Origin: Linum tenue
Taxonomy: Eukaryota > Streptophyta > Magnoliopsida > Malpighiales > Linaceae
Length of the DNA stretch: 64,000 nt
Direction of reading: 5' to 3'
NCBI GenBank assembly: GCA_946122785.1
Contig: CAMGYJ010000004.1
Span: forward strand, 57,730,679 to 57,794,678
The position numbers and the translations under genes were made by a program. The notes below the pieces were generated by a model, which was not told where the DNA came from, made no database searches, and saw only the letters and a program-made list of their open reading frames with translations. Of this stretch, positions 35,101 to 46,388 are shown piece after piece (the first letter of the stretch is position 1; every line of letters begins with the position of its first letter).

Positions 35101-37280
35101 ATTTCTGTTTCCTGTTTTTGAGAAAACAGATGTTGAAAACAGGTGAAAACAACATTTTGTCGTTTCCGAAAACAGCAGGAAGTTGCCACTTTCTGTTTTC
35201 ATAGTTGGAAACGAATAGAAAACGGAATGAAAAGTAAACAAGTTTTCTCATTTCGGTTACCAAATTTATGACATGAAAACAGAAAACAGGAAACGAAAAT
35301 GAAAGTGAACAGGGCCTTACTAAACTGGGTTTTGATATATTACTTGTTCCTCAGATATGAAACTGGAGATCATGTGGGTGTTTATGCTGAGAATTGTGAG
35401 GACACTGTTGAAGAAGCCGGGAAGTTATTGGGTCAACCCTTGGATTTGTTGTTCACTATTCATTCAGACAAAGAAGATGGGACACCCTTAGGAGGTTCAT
35501 TGGCGCCTCCCTTCCCTGGTCCTTGCACTCTACGTTTGGCACTTTCACGCTATGCTGACCTCTTGAACTCTCCACGGAAGGTTACGCTTCTACTCATATT
35601 TAAAACGCCCTTTGCACTTATACTTAGATGAAGTGCTGACTTATCTGTAATGTTCTTTTGAATTCTGGTATGTCATCAGTCTGCTTTGGTTGCGTTGGCT
35701 GCTCATGCAAGTGAACCAAGTGAGGCAGAGAGACTTCGATTTTTATCTTCAGCACAGGGGAAGGTGAATAAACTATTGATGCTAGTTGTTGTTTCCACCT
35801 TGGCTCTTTTATGTTTGTGTTGTGCTTGGACTCCTGTTAATTCTGCGTTCAACTTCCAGGATGAATACTCACAATGGATTGTTGTTAGTCAAAGAAGTCT
35901 CCTTGAGGTAATGGCCGAGTTCCCATCTGCAAAACCTCCTCTTGGCGTATTTTTTGCAGCAGTGGCTCCTCGACTGCAGCCTCGTTACTATTCAATCTCA
36001 TCTTCTCCTAGGTGATGACTACTTAAATGTATTCTCCTACTGAAATTCTCTAATGTTATTGGTTTTTTAACTTGGGTCCTTTAATATCTCTGCAGATTTG
36101 CTCCAAATAGAGTCCATGTAACATGTGCTTTAGTTCATGAGCAGACACCAACTGGTAGAATCCACAAGGGAGTGTGTTCAACCTGGATGAAGGTATGTGC
36201 CATTTATTCCCTTGATGCTTAATTTATGTTCTAATATACATGCATTGTGCGGGAGTCATAAACGCTGGTTTGCTGTGTTCGACATTAACGTGATGACCAT
36301 TCATTATACAGCACACTATTCCTCTTGAGAAAAGCCAAGATTGTAGCTGGGCTCCTATTTTTATCAGGACCTCTAACTTCAAGTTACCAGCTGACCCTTC
36401 AACTCCGATTATCATGGTGGGACCGGGTACTGGATTGGCACCTTTCAGGGGGTTTCTACAGGTTGAAAATTCTCCTTGTTTGAAGATGTGCTGTATATAT
36501 TTGTGGTCTACACAGCAGAACCTGAATATTTACATGTTATCTTTCTAGGAAAGAATGCATCTGAAAGAGGAGGGCCGTCAGCTTGGCACTGCTTTGCTGT
36601 TCTTTGGATGCAGAAACCGACGGACTGTGAGGCCTTGTCCATTAACGATTTATAAAGTTTTGTTTAGTCTTGAGATCCATTGATTCCGAACTTGTTCATG
36701 TGTAGGATTTTATATACGAGGAGGAGCTAAATAAATTCGTGGAACAAGGAGCGCTCTCTGAACTCATTGTTGCCTTTTCAAGGGAGGGCCCACAGAAGGA
36801 GTATGTTCAACATAAGATGGTGGATAAAGTAAGTGGAGGGCAGATGGAGTTTTTTCGTCAATGTAATGAATGGATAATAATTTGTTTGGGCAAACTCTAA
36901 AATCCAATTTGCAGGCTGCAGAAATATGGAGCATAATTTCTCAAGGGGGATACTTTTATGTGTGTGGTGATGCCAAGGGGATGGCAAGAGATGTTCATCG
37001 CACTTTGCACAACATTGTCCAGGAGCAGGTACTCATCATGCTATGCTCTTGTTTTGATTTCTGTTGTGCAGTTGGTGCTTGCTAGTTGGCAAATGACAAC
37101 CATTTCATCGGTGGTAGAATTAGACATTGGCAAACGAGTCACTGAGAGAACCCCTCCTCTCTTTCTTTGGAAATATGTATGACCTGTGTGGTTTTTCAGG
37201 GAGGGTTGGATTCGTCGAAGACGGAGTCTATGGTGAAGAAATTGCAGATGGATGGGCGATACCTTAGAGATGTATGGTGA
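32102..37280 (+). CDS. ATR1: NADPH-cytochrome P450 reductase, class I (ATR1/CPR1)
   Basis: Eighteen exons, all GT-AG and in phase: 32102-32401, 33097-33156, 33256-33332, 33465-33522, 33634-33717, 33872-33908, 34246-34315, 34453-34647, 34733-34825, 35355-35580, 35680-35763, 35860-36011, 36096-36192, 36312-36461, 36549-36626, 36706-36828, 36915-37028, 37200-37280. The product is 692 aa, the normal length. It passes electrons from NADPH through FAD and FMN to ER cytochrome P450s. Visible: membrane anchor at residues 27-47 ([21 protein letters not shown]), FMN loop [16 protein letters not shown] (85-100), [16 protein letters not shown] motif RYYSISS (470 on), NADPH motif [12 protein letters not shown] (548 on), [14 protein letters not shown], and the C-terminal Trp that stacks on FAD. 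The short N-terminus without a Ser-rich extension fits class I (ATR1) rather than ATR2. The gene looks intact. Intron 9 carries a MITE. Confidence 0.97.
35085..35316. mobile_element. Tourist-like (PIF/Harbinger) MITE in ATR1 intron 9
   Basis: TTA at 35082-35084 and 35317-35319 flanks the insert. The left end GGGCCTGTTTACTTTCATTT and the complement of the right end GGCCCTGTTCACTTTCATTT are near-perfect inverted repeats. Inside, AAAACAG/CTGTTTT words recur in both orientations. It ends about 38 bp before the acceptor of exon 10, yet the splice site itself is intact. Confidence 0.87.
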
Positions 37281-38610
37281 TCGAATGGTTTATCCTTCGC
37301 CAGTGTTTGCGATTATTTGCTCAGCAGTTCGCTCGAAAAAGTATAGCATTGATTTATTCATCTACTTGAGCAAAAGCCTCTTTGATGTTCAAGCTGGTGG
37401 GGAAGATTAAGACATAACATTCCATTAAGGAGCGTAAATTGTATTCTGTCTGTCTGTCTTATCTGCCTTAGCTTGGCTACGGGTTTTCAGTGTATCTTCC
37501 CTATAGTTTGGAATACAGGTTTCGTCATTATAAACTGCAGAACAAGGATACAAGTGCAAATGTAGCTAGTTTACAAGGAAAGCGGCAAGTCGAAATGGAC
37601 AAAGATACAGAGGCTGTTTGTTATCGTTCCTCTGTTTTCCTCCATAGGAATTTATGTATGAAATCATTGTAGTAAGCAAGAATAAAACATGAAGAATTGG
37701 GTTCATGTAATAAGAAGGTACTTATTAAAGTTGGGTTTGTCATTTGTCTCTTTGATGATTGTCATAGGCTTAATATGGAAGTGCTTTAGTCTCCTGTTTT
37801 GCTTCTTTGTGGATACTTGATTCACGATTCACGAAGTCTTCGGGTCAGGTTATGAGATTGTGGATTAAAGCGAAGATTAGGAATTTGGAGATTGATATAG
37901 AGAATTGATGATTGAGAACGAGAATCGAGGAAGAACAAAATTAAGGATTTGTGATTTGGAGATTGATATGTAGAATTAGGGATTGAGAATGGAAATTGGG
38001 GAAGAACAAAATAAGGATTTGTGAGAGTAGCTTAGAGGAGAAGAAAAGGAAGGGAAGAACTCGGCCTAGATTGATGACAAGAAATAGAAGAGAGATCAGG
38101 GTTGGTTTGGAGGATAATTTGGTAAATTGCAAATTTGGTTATCACGGTTGGAGGATAATTGGGTAAATTGCAAATTTGGTTACTGAGATTAATTTAATAT
38201 TCCATGTTTGGTCTTTGTATGTTACCTTCTATCATACCCCTTTAATAGCGTCAGTGTTTTGATGAAGTAACAAACAAATTAGTAATCCTAGTGAACAAAT
38301 TTGCAATTAAGCCGGAGTGTATTATCTTGGTATTCTTTCTTAGCTGAGGTACCCTCCGGATTTCCTCTATTGAATCGAAATCCAATACAAAACAGTGAGT
38401 CGATTCACTATAGTGCAATAGAATCCCTACTACCAATTGATGGTGCTCTAATAAACCTATTTAGACTTTATCCCTCCTCGGTTAAAACAGAAATCATAAA
38501 CCCGATCAAGATTGAAACGATTCACTGAATTATGCATCAATCAGATATAAACGATGAGTCAAACTCACTAGAGTGTCAAAATAATCATCAACTCGAACAA
38601 ACAAAGCTAT
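37281..38610. other. ATR1 3' untranslated region and intergenic DNA with two tandem repeats
   Basis: The 3' UTR of the reductase gene probably spans 37281 to about 37690 (AATAAAACATGAAG near 37681 holds an AATAAA signal). After it come two tandem duplications. One is a 72-bp unit at 37881-38025 (GA(A/T)TTTGGAGATTGATAT... GAAGAACAAAAT). The other is a unit of about 45 bp at 38101-38187 (GGTTGGAGGATAATT.GGTAAATTGCAAATTTGGTTA). No gene is seen. Confidence 0.55.
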
Positions 38611-38904
38611 TAGGGTGTTCATATGGTTACCATGGTAATTACGAAACCAAATAAGTCTAAATTTTGTCAATCGTGAAATACAATATCAATATATCATAAC
38701 CAAACCAACAAAACTATTACTACCAAATTAACCAAACTAATATTTAATTGGTTAGGTTAATTGGTTAACGAGGTTAACAAGGTAATGACTTCGGGCATGG
38801 CCAGCTCCCGAAAAATATTTCTCTTTTCTCTCTCAAATAGATTTCCCTTTTGGCTTTTCAAAGGATTACTCTCTCTGCCTTACGTAAAGTTGTCAGAGTA
38901 CGAT

Positions 38905-39505
38905 CAGTGGCGGATCCAGGATTCTCGTACAGGTGTGTCGGTCAATAAAATTAAATAATAAATAAATTTTAATTATATTTTCTTGTGAAACACAATGAGA
39001 AGTGGGATCGAAAGAGGTAAAGGGAACACTAGGATTTTTTTATAAGATAGAAAATAATAAAGAGCGATAATTCATATGCAACCAGACTTCCGATGAAAGA
39101 GTATTTTTTGTCACTAGGTGGACAACTATGTGAAAGCTACAAGGATTAAGAAGACACGAAACTTACTCAGATATAGAGGAAAAGGAGACAACTTTCTTAC
39201 GATTCCCTTGCCTACCTAAGAGCAATAAACCATTGTGTCTAAATGCTTAAGCAATGGAAAGAACCCCAAATTTGTCATAAGTTAACTAAAATTTAAAATA
39301 AATAATATATATTTACGTATTTTGGGAACTTTATGACAACAATTTCATTGTAGTGTATTAAAGGTGTGTCAATTATAATTATTAAAGGTGCGTCTGAAGT
39401 CCAAAATTCCAAAAAATAATACCAACAAAACATGGCTCTCTGACAAAATATTCGGGCGTAGGTGTGTAGCTTGACACACATCCCTAACACATGGGTCCGC
39501 CCCTG
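38905..39505. mobile_element. hAT (Tip100-type) non-autonomous element, 8-bp TSD
   Basis: A perfect 8-bp duplication AGTACGAT lies at 38897-38904 and 39506-39513. The left end CAGTGGCGGATCCAGGA and the complement of the right end CAGGGGCGGACCCATGTG are the classic Tip100-like hAT termini. The interior is AT-rich and codes for nothing recognisable. It is nested in the larger element at 38611-40874. Confidence 0.92.
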
Positions 39506-40091
39506 AGTACGATTAACCTATGAATTTGAAATTACTACTTAGGTTCGTCCATTGTAACTATTCGGAATCCACAAGAAATAAATTGACTTTCTTCTCCGGG
39601 AACGAGTTCATAATAGCTAAAACTATCATTCGTATACTATTATTTCAATTTGTTGAATGGTCCTAGAATTTTAAATATTGAAAGAAAGAAATGCGTATTA
39701 AATGCACTTATAATGGAATTTCGTTATCCGGAATAAAATTCCCAAAAAACTAGCTAACAAAGGGAATGCAAGAGTTTTTTTTTGAAACACAAGGGTTACT
39801 TAATTACGAGAGAAAAAATCTTATGTTAATGCATCAATACTTAATTTATATAATGAATAAAATATAAAAAACCAACACATAGTTAACTTTTAAAATAAAT
39901 ACATGCAACTAATACAATTAGCATATAGGCTTTAGAAGTAGCCAACTAACAAACATATATGCCAATGGTACGATGATATTGAATTGTGTGTATATGTGTG
40001 AACTGTTTTACTCTCTTAGCAATTATCGAGGCCGAAAAAATCCCTCCCCTTTCAGATTTTATCCAACATAATGTATAGTTTTACCTAAATT

Positions 40092-40592
40092 AGGTATAAT
40101 ATTATAGGTATAATATGCCCCTCTACTATGACGTTTTATCAAACATGCCCCTCTATTATTTTTTACATCAAACATACCCCTGTACTTCGAAAAAATTATC
40201 AAACATGCCCTTCTGTTAAAAATTTCATTGAAAAAAATTGTTAATCATGGTTGTCCGAGATTTAGACGACCCGTCATCGGCAAATGAGAGCGAAATGTCA
40301 GTTTTGTCTCCCGTTTTATTTCTCTGGGTCTCTTCATAGTGAAATTATTTGAATTATTTGGCTATACAAAAGAACCAAAAAAAATTCTAAAGTGAAATTA
40401 TTAGGGATATTTTAGACATTTGTGCCGCCCAAACCAAAGTTCGACCTTGGTTAACGTTTTTTGGATGAAAATTTAAACAAAAGGGCATGTTTGATCATTT
40501 TTACAAAGTACATGGGGCATGTTTGATATAAAAAATAGTAAAATAGCATGTTTGATAAAACGTCATAGTAGAGGGGTATATTATACCTATAA
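40092..40592. mobile_element. long-TIR MULE-like element nested in an older hAT element
   Basis: Inverted repeats of about 110 bp frame it. From the left it reads TATAGGTATAATATGCCCCT, then CTACTATGACGTTTTATCAAACATGC and TTACATCAAACAT, and the right end repeats this in complement. Flanking 9-mers ACCTAAATT (40083-40091) and CCCTAAACT (40593-40601) agree at seven positions, suggesting an old 9-bp duplication and a Mutator-like origin. The left end has a small internal repeat, so the exact start is uncertain. Confidence 0.6.
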
Positions 40593-40919
40593 CCCTAAAC
40601 TTTATTTTTATGGGTCCAAAAGAATGAACATTGACTCTTGATTGATTATGAAAAGTATTAAGTGTGCGTATATAAATATATTAGACATATGACTAATTGT
40701 TTAAATGTTAATTGGTTTAATTGGTTAGGAGTGTGTGAAACCAAACCACCTAAATCAAATATTGTAAAAAGTTTAATCAAACCAAACAAGTTATCCAAAT
40801 TAGCCAAACTAATTAATTCGAATACCGTCGTTAAAATTATTACCATGATAACCACTTCATTTGAACACCCCCTAAAAGCCAAGGTTCATTATACCCATGT
40901 GAGGAGGGTGTCTAGTCCA

Positions 40920-41616
40920 TAGAGAAAGAAAGAATTACCGATTGATGAACATCATTGTGGTGATGAGGCTCGTCTTTCGATATGTAATCTTTACTCTTAG
41001 ACTTGATTCATGAGCTCGAATGGCAAAGGACTCCTCCAAAAAGCTCCAAGAATGGTCCTTTGTCACTTTCCCTTGCTAGGGCTCTCGCTCTTTCGATTCT
41101 TTATTGCAAAGCTCGGATCCCTTTCTCCACAGTCGTAGAAATCCTTTTATACCTGAGCCGATGCAATGTCACAGCTGAAGTCACTACCATGACATTGCTT
41201 CTTCAGGCCGTGACATTCAATGCGCCGCGTTTCATCAAGTCACTTCAAGGGGTCTCACGGTCGTGACAATTGGGAAAGTCACGAGCATGAGATTGATGCT
41301 ATTGCCCGTGACATCCCATACATCCCCTTCTTTTTTATTGAAATCTCACGGTTTGGGGTGGGAAGTTACGAACCGAACCATGACTTTGCTCTCGCCGTGA
41401 CATATGGGAGATGGCCAGACTTCCGTTTTGTCATATTTTTGACCTTCAATCACTCAAAAACTCGTCCCTAAACTTCATTCACGTAAAATGACCTGTAAAT
41501 ACGACACAAAAACACAACCTAACGTAAAATCGACGTATATAAAAGTATTTCCAATCCAAATGTTCAAAATACAATAAAAATATAAGGAATAAATATGTAT
41601 AATTATGCACGCATCA
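40920..41616 (-). mobile_element. Gypsy-type LTR remnant, same family as 58001-59095
   Basis: On the minus strand this begins TGATGCGTGCATAATTATAC at 41616. It follows the same order as the LTR at 58001 (TGATTCGGGCATAATTACAC): TTTTTATTGTATTTTGAAC, TTACGT.AGGTTGTGTTTTTGTGTC, then CCGTGAC-rich sequence and a late GATGAACATCA word. No internal retrotransposon region lies next to it, so it is a solo or truncated LTR. The 3' end is approximate. Confidence 0.47.
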
Positions 41617-42430
41617 GTCGCCACACGAACAGATGGCGGACCTATGATTATTATACTACTACAACTCATGGTTATTAGCCTAAAAAAATAATTATATGTC
41701 GTCTATCCTCTTATTCCAACCAAACTAATAATTGGTGGAGTGCCCAAAAAAAAAAAAAAAATTAGAACGGTCCAAAAGAAAAAAGTATATAAATGGAGAG
41801 TGTATTATGGAATTCGGAATGTAATTGATACTCCAGCTAGAAACTCTCGACGGAATTAATCAATATAAAAAAAACCCCATATAATAAGAGGATCACAGAC
41901 TACAGAACGAATCAAAACAGCTCCATCCTTCACTCAATCTGCCGCTCTCCCTGCGTAAATCCCGACCAAATCGAAACATCGAGTACTGTCCGCCGTCGTT
42001 AAAATCGCTGCCGATAAAGGCATTATCGTCGTCTCCACAACTACCCGTCTACACCTTCGAGCCCCTCAACCTCTCTCTCTCTTCTCGTTCCTTTTCCACC
42101 AAGAAAAGGGTAACCAGAAAAAAAAAAAAATCCTCCTTCTTCAACGTTCGTTCGTACTCGTACCTACTCCTGATTGCTTCTTCTTCAATCCCCTTCTGTT
42201 CCCGTTTCTGGGTTTCGTTCATTTTCTGCTCTCCTCGTTTTAATCCTCTTCTAAAACCCCTCCTAGGGTTTTAGGTGATTTGGGGATTTTCCTCCTCTTT
42301 TGGGGGATTTCGCTAATTGGCGTCGCTGTCGTTCCTCGACGAGTTCAATCTCGTGGTTACTCGATTTGAATCGATTGTTTTATCTGAAGAGTATGCAATC
42401 CCCTTTTAAGCGGGGGAAAACATATTAACA
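41617..42430 (+). promoter_or_regulatory. upstream region and 5' leader of the DRMY1-like gene
   Basis: AT-rich DNA to about 41900 is followed by a pyrimidine-rich leader (42040-42300, CTCTCTCTCTTCTCG and CCTCTTTTGGGGG) that runs to the ATG at 42431. No TATA box could be fixed. The leader is long and could hold small upstream frames. Confidence 0.4.
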
Positions 42431-45400
42431 ATGATTGAGAAGACGAAGAAGAAGGGCAGCCATAAGAGGGCGCGAATCAGTGAAGAGGATATCTCCGTCG
42501 TCTTGGAAAGGTGATAGATAGCTTCTGCGGTTTTCTTTGTTCTGTTTGCCTTAAAAGCTTTATGCTTTTCGTTTTCAGTTTGAGGCGGAGGGGTTTCCAG
42601 GTTTTTAGTGGTTTTTTTTCTTCTTCTTCTTCTTCTTCTTTTTCGGTTTTAGGTATACCGCGACGACAGTGTTGGCATTGTTGCAAGAAGTAGGCCAACT
42701 TGAGGGAGTGAAGATTGATTGGAATGCGATTGTGAAGAAGACTTCAAGTGGTATTTCTAGCGTTAGGGAGTGCCAGATGCTATGGAGGCACTTGGCTTAT
42801 CGACATTGCTTATCTGATAATCTGGAGGATGGAGCTCAGCTTCAGGTATCTGCTTTTTTTTGCTTCTGCATGAATTTAAGCTTCTGGTGCCTGCCGATCC
42901 CCACCCTCTATATTTTCGAGCTTATTTTTCATATGCCTGTCTGCATCTGTTTTCAGGATAATGATAGTGACTTGGAGTATGAATTGGAAGCATACCCTGA
43001 AGTCAGTGGTGAGGCTTCTGCTGAGGCAGCAGCATGTGTGAAGGTTGGTTAAAAAAAATTGTATGATGTGCTGTCTGTGAGGTCAATTGGGGACTGGTTT
43101 TGGTTTCACTAGATGTCTTTGTCTTATGGATCACAACTAGGTGAAGTCATTCCTTACCATCATATGATTTTTCTTTTGTCATAGGTGTTGATGGCTTCTG
43201 GTTTACCAACTGATGCTAATCAAGCAAATGCGGGAACTGTTGAGGCTCCCTTGACTATTAACATACCAAATAGCCATTCATTTCGTGCTACATCAGAAAA
43301 TTCACAACCTGCTGCAAGAGGGATGAATATCACAATTCCTGTTTCTGTTCAGAAGCAACCGATGCCTTTACTGGCGGCTTCGGAAGGGATGGATATCAAT
43401 GGATCTCAAATCGGCTACAGTCAATCCAAAAGGAAAAGAAAACCATGGTCCGAGGCCGAGGATCTGGAATTGATTGCTGCTGTACGGAAATATGGTGAGG
43501 GTAATTGGGCAAATATAGTGAAAAGCGAGTTCATGGGGGGTAGAACTCCTTCACAACTATCTCAGGTACTTCTTGACAATATTTTCATATGTTCTGTTTC
43601 TCATCTTCAGCTCTGTCACTGTCTCTTTTTAGTATAAGCCACTTCTTGGCAATATTTTCATTATGTTCTGTTTCTCGTCTTCAGGTTCACTGTATCTGTC
43701 TTGTCTGTTTTTAGTATCAGCCCCTTATTTAAATTTCTTAGTACTGTTATGCTTGGGATCTGTGGCATGCGCCAGTCCGACTTTCTCATATTAGAAGAGG
43801 AGATAATCCCTTTGCAAGGGCAAGAGGACATTGTGGCTCATCTTTAACTAATTATTATTATTTCCAGATCTCAGCACTTGATACCTGAGAAATAACTTTA
43901 CACTGTGAGACACCTAGAAATTATAGATCTGCTGGGTAGTAATTACTAATTAGTTGTTTTATGTGATATATGAAGCTGTCGGAAATCTATTATGAGTTTA
44001 TCCTTGAGTCTTGCTGAGCCCTTCAGTTAGGCACAGAAGTTAGCTCCTTAGGTATACCAATAGATGTTGCTATTATTTTTACTGCATCTATTTTATTCTG
44101 CTTGTTATTCACCCGTTTGCACAAGTCCATGTTAAGTATCTGGTTTTTATTCAAATGAATGCTGAACTTGTCAAGCAGGGTTGCGATGAAGCTTTCTGCT
44201 TCTTGTTATATATGAGCAGTGCCCTAATGAAGACTGCGATTTATGCTTTACTTATTCATCTCTTACACAATACTCTGTTAAGTTTCAAAGCGACTGATCT
44301 CTTAATCTTAAGATAGCAGCAAAACCTATTGTCAGACATTATTGGAGATTAACATGTGGTCATGAAGGGAATGGGGCGCAATGGAACTGGCACTTTTTCT
44401 GTCAGCTATTTAGTAAAACAGTTTGGTCCTAAATGTGATCTTCCTTTCTTCAACTTGAGTGAGTTGTTGGAACTTGTAATTGATTTTTGAGTTTTATTAA
44501 GGGGCATCTTCAGTCTAATGAGGGTCACTGCATGGCTTCAGGATGAGAAAGCTGTGTGTTTAAGTATTTCTTCACTGCAACATGTTCAATGTATTCATGT
44601 TCCACTGTTACATATTTGTTGGTACTTCCAAATCTGAACACAGTTATTTGTGCCTCACAAAGCAATCCGTTGTCATCTAGTCCGGTCAGGATGTCTGGGG
44701 TTAACCCAGTTTTCCCGGGTTCAAATCCCGGCGACGGAAATGGTACTAAAATCCATGTTCTTTCATGGTAAAGTCTCGCCAATTTGTGGCACGATAATAA
44801 TAAATAGCTTTTATGGTGTTTATTTTTGTGATCATGCTTTCAGAATACAAAAGGGTAGTCTTGTTTGGTTTCACTTTCCTGATTGAACTAGTTTACCCCA
44901 AGCAGAGATGGGGCGTCATCCGTAAGAAGAACATCACCAACGTGAAACAGTTGACCAACTCCAGTGACTCCATAAGATCAGAAAAACATCTGGCAACTCG
45001 TCATGCAATGAATATGGCACTTGATCGACCACCTAAGCTATCATTTATGAATAATAACACAGGTACATGGTGTGTTTCGAGGTTCTACGAGTTGGCTGAC
45101 AAAATTCTGTTGAGCCCAACCGTCTGATTAAATTAAAAAGATCAATTCATGTGGAACTTTGAACAGGTGGCGGGACAACTTTTGCCAGTACCAGAGCTGT
45201 GCCTTCTGTCACCTCTAATGAAAGTCCGGTTGCAGTAAAACAGGAGCCTCCCCTAAAGTGCCCTGCTGTCACAAAGATTACAAATAATAACACAGGTACA
45301 TTGTGTTTTTCGAGGTTCTACGAGTTGGCGGACAAAATTCTGTTTAGCCTTAATCCTCTGATTAAATTTATGTGGAACTTTAAACAGGTGGTGGGACAAC

Positions 45401-46388
45401 TTTTGCCAGTACCAAAGCTGTGCCTCCGCTCAGCTCTAATGAAAGTTCGGTTGCAGCAAAACAGGAGCCTCCCCAAAAGCGCCTTGCTGTCAAAAAGTTT
45501 CAGCTGATGGACCCAGCAGCAAATAAGGGAGCAGCAGCAGCAGCAACAAGACAGAATCTGGCGTCAGATCCTGTACGAGCAGCTGCAGTTGCTGCTGGCG
45601 CTCGCATTGCTAGCCAGTCAGATGCTGCTTCACTCCTGAAGGCTGCTCAGGCAAACAATGCTGTCCATATCATGGCCAAACCTGGTCCACCGGGCCGACC
45701 AACTGTGCTTTCTGGTTCGTCCACTCACTCAGAGACTCGCCCCAAGGTCAACCAGCTGCCACTTCCTACCAGTTCCAGTGGTCTGAGGCAGAGTCCTTCC
45801 CCGTCAATCGTACAGAGGCCTCCTACATCAATGAAGATTTTATCTGTCAAAAGTCGAAGCGAACTTCCACAAGTGCGAGATGGTAAAACTGTTGAAGGTT
45901 GCATCAAGGTCTGTTCCTCCAGTCCTGAAGGTGCTGGGAAAGCTAAAGTGCAGCAAGAAGGTGGTGGCCATGGTGAGCAAGTGAAGAATGATGATAGAAC
46001 AGCATCCGGAAATAAAGATCCGAAACAGAATGGCAAGATGCCAGTTGCTCGGAACCCTGGTCCTCTTATACTGAACAAGGTGAATGTTGAGAATGGCAAG
46101 GTAGGTCCCTTGGAAAAAAAGCCTCAAGAGAGTCGAAAAGAAGATGAAAGTAAGAACAATGGCTCCTGTTCTTCCAAAGAAAGCGAAAAGAAGCAACCTG
46201 CTACACAGGGTCGAGAAGAGAACGATGAAAACAGAAGCATGAACAAGCAGCAGCAACAAGATGTGCCAAAGATTGGTAGTGGTAATGGATGCAGTGAGAA
46301 GATGGAGAAAGTGGGAAGAGCAGGAGAGGATGCTGGTAACAAAGTACAAGCTGACAAGGATGGAGTGAAGGCAGAAAAGAGTAGTTAG
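42431..46388 (+). CDS. DRMY1: DRMY1-like Myb/SANT DNA-binding protein
   Basis: Seven exons: 42431-42510, 42653-42845, 42957-43043, 43185-43565, 44906-45062, 45167-45295, 45388-46388; 675 aa, all phases agree. The N-terminal block (RISEEDISVVLERY...IDWNAIVKKTSSGISSVREC) is helical and Myb-like. The single Myb/SANT repeat spans about residues 203-258 (KPWSEAEDLELIAAVRKYGE, GNWANIVK, then RWGVIRKKN across the intron 4 junction). The rest is low-complexity Ala-, Ser-, Lys- and Glu-rich sequence. This matches the plant DRMY1/DP1 family, nuclear regulators of cell growth timing and organ-size robustness in Arabidopsis. Exon 6 (43 codons, phase 1 at both ends) is a tandem copy of the start of exon 7, so the protein carries a repeated TTFAST(R/K)AVP...KQEPP block. 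Intron 4 (1.34 kb) contains a tRNA-Glu-like sequence. Identification is from memory of homologues. Confidence 0.9.
44666..44739 (+). tRNA. tRNA-Glu-like sequence with altered anticodon loop (likely pseudogene)
   Basis: The sequence folds as a cloverleaf. The acceptor stem is TCCGTTG/CGACGGA (one G-U pair), the D arm contains TAGTCCGGTCAGGA, and the anticodon stem is TCTGG/CCAGT (outer pair mismatched). The T arm CCGGG-TTCAAAT-CCCGG is perfect and contains a good B box (GGTTCAAATCC). Overall it is closest to nuclear tRNA-Glu. The seven-base anticodon loop reads GGTTAAC, so position 33 is G instead of the near-universal U and positions 34-36 would be UUA, not a Glu anticodon. It lies in sense orientation in intron 4 of the DRMY1-like gene. 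No T run directly follows (the next bases are AATGG). Most likely a decayed tRNA copy. Confidence 0.72.
45050..45515 (+). repeat. tandem duplication covering an exon-intron unit of DRMY1
   Basis: The unit AATAATAACACAG|gtacat...ttcgaggttctacgagttggc...aacag|GTGG(C/T)GGGACAACTTTTGCC...AAACAGGAGCCTCCCC occurs twice, at about 45050-45282 and 45283-45515. Spacing is 221-233 bp because the first intron copy is slightly longer. Both splice donors and acceptors are kept, and the duplicated exon is a multiple of three, so the reading frame survives. Copies differ at several positions, so this is not a recent event. Confidence 0.87.

Larger units (their letters stand above)
38611..40874. mobile_element. 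decayed hAT-like element with nested insertions
   Basis: The left end TAGGGTGTTCATATGGTTACCATGGTAATTACG matches the complement of the right end TAGGGGGTGTTCAAATGAAGTGGTTATCATGGTAAT. Flanking 8-mers AAAGCTAT (38603-38610) and AAAGCCAA (40875-40882) agree at six positions, as an aged duplication would. Near both ends the sequence is rich in GGTTAATTGG / AACCAAAC words. A complete Tip100-type element (38905-39505) and a long-TIR element (40092-40592) are inserted inside. No transposase remains. Confidence 0.55.

Noticed and set aside
45725..46349. Long minus-strand frames antisense to DRMY1 exon 7
   Set aside because: Shadows of a Ser/Lys/Glu-rich coding exon; no motifs.
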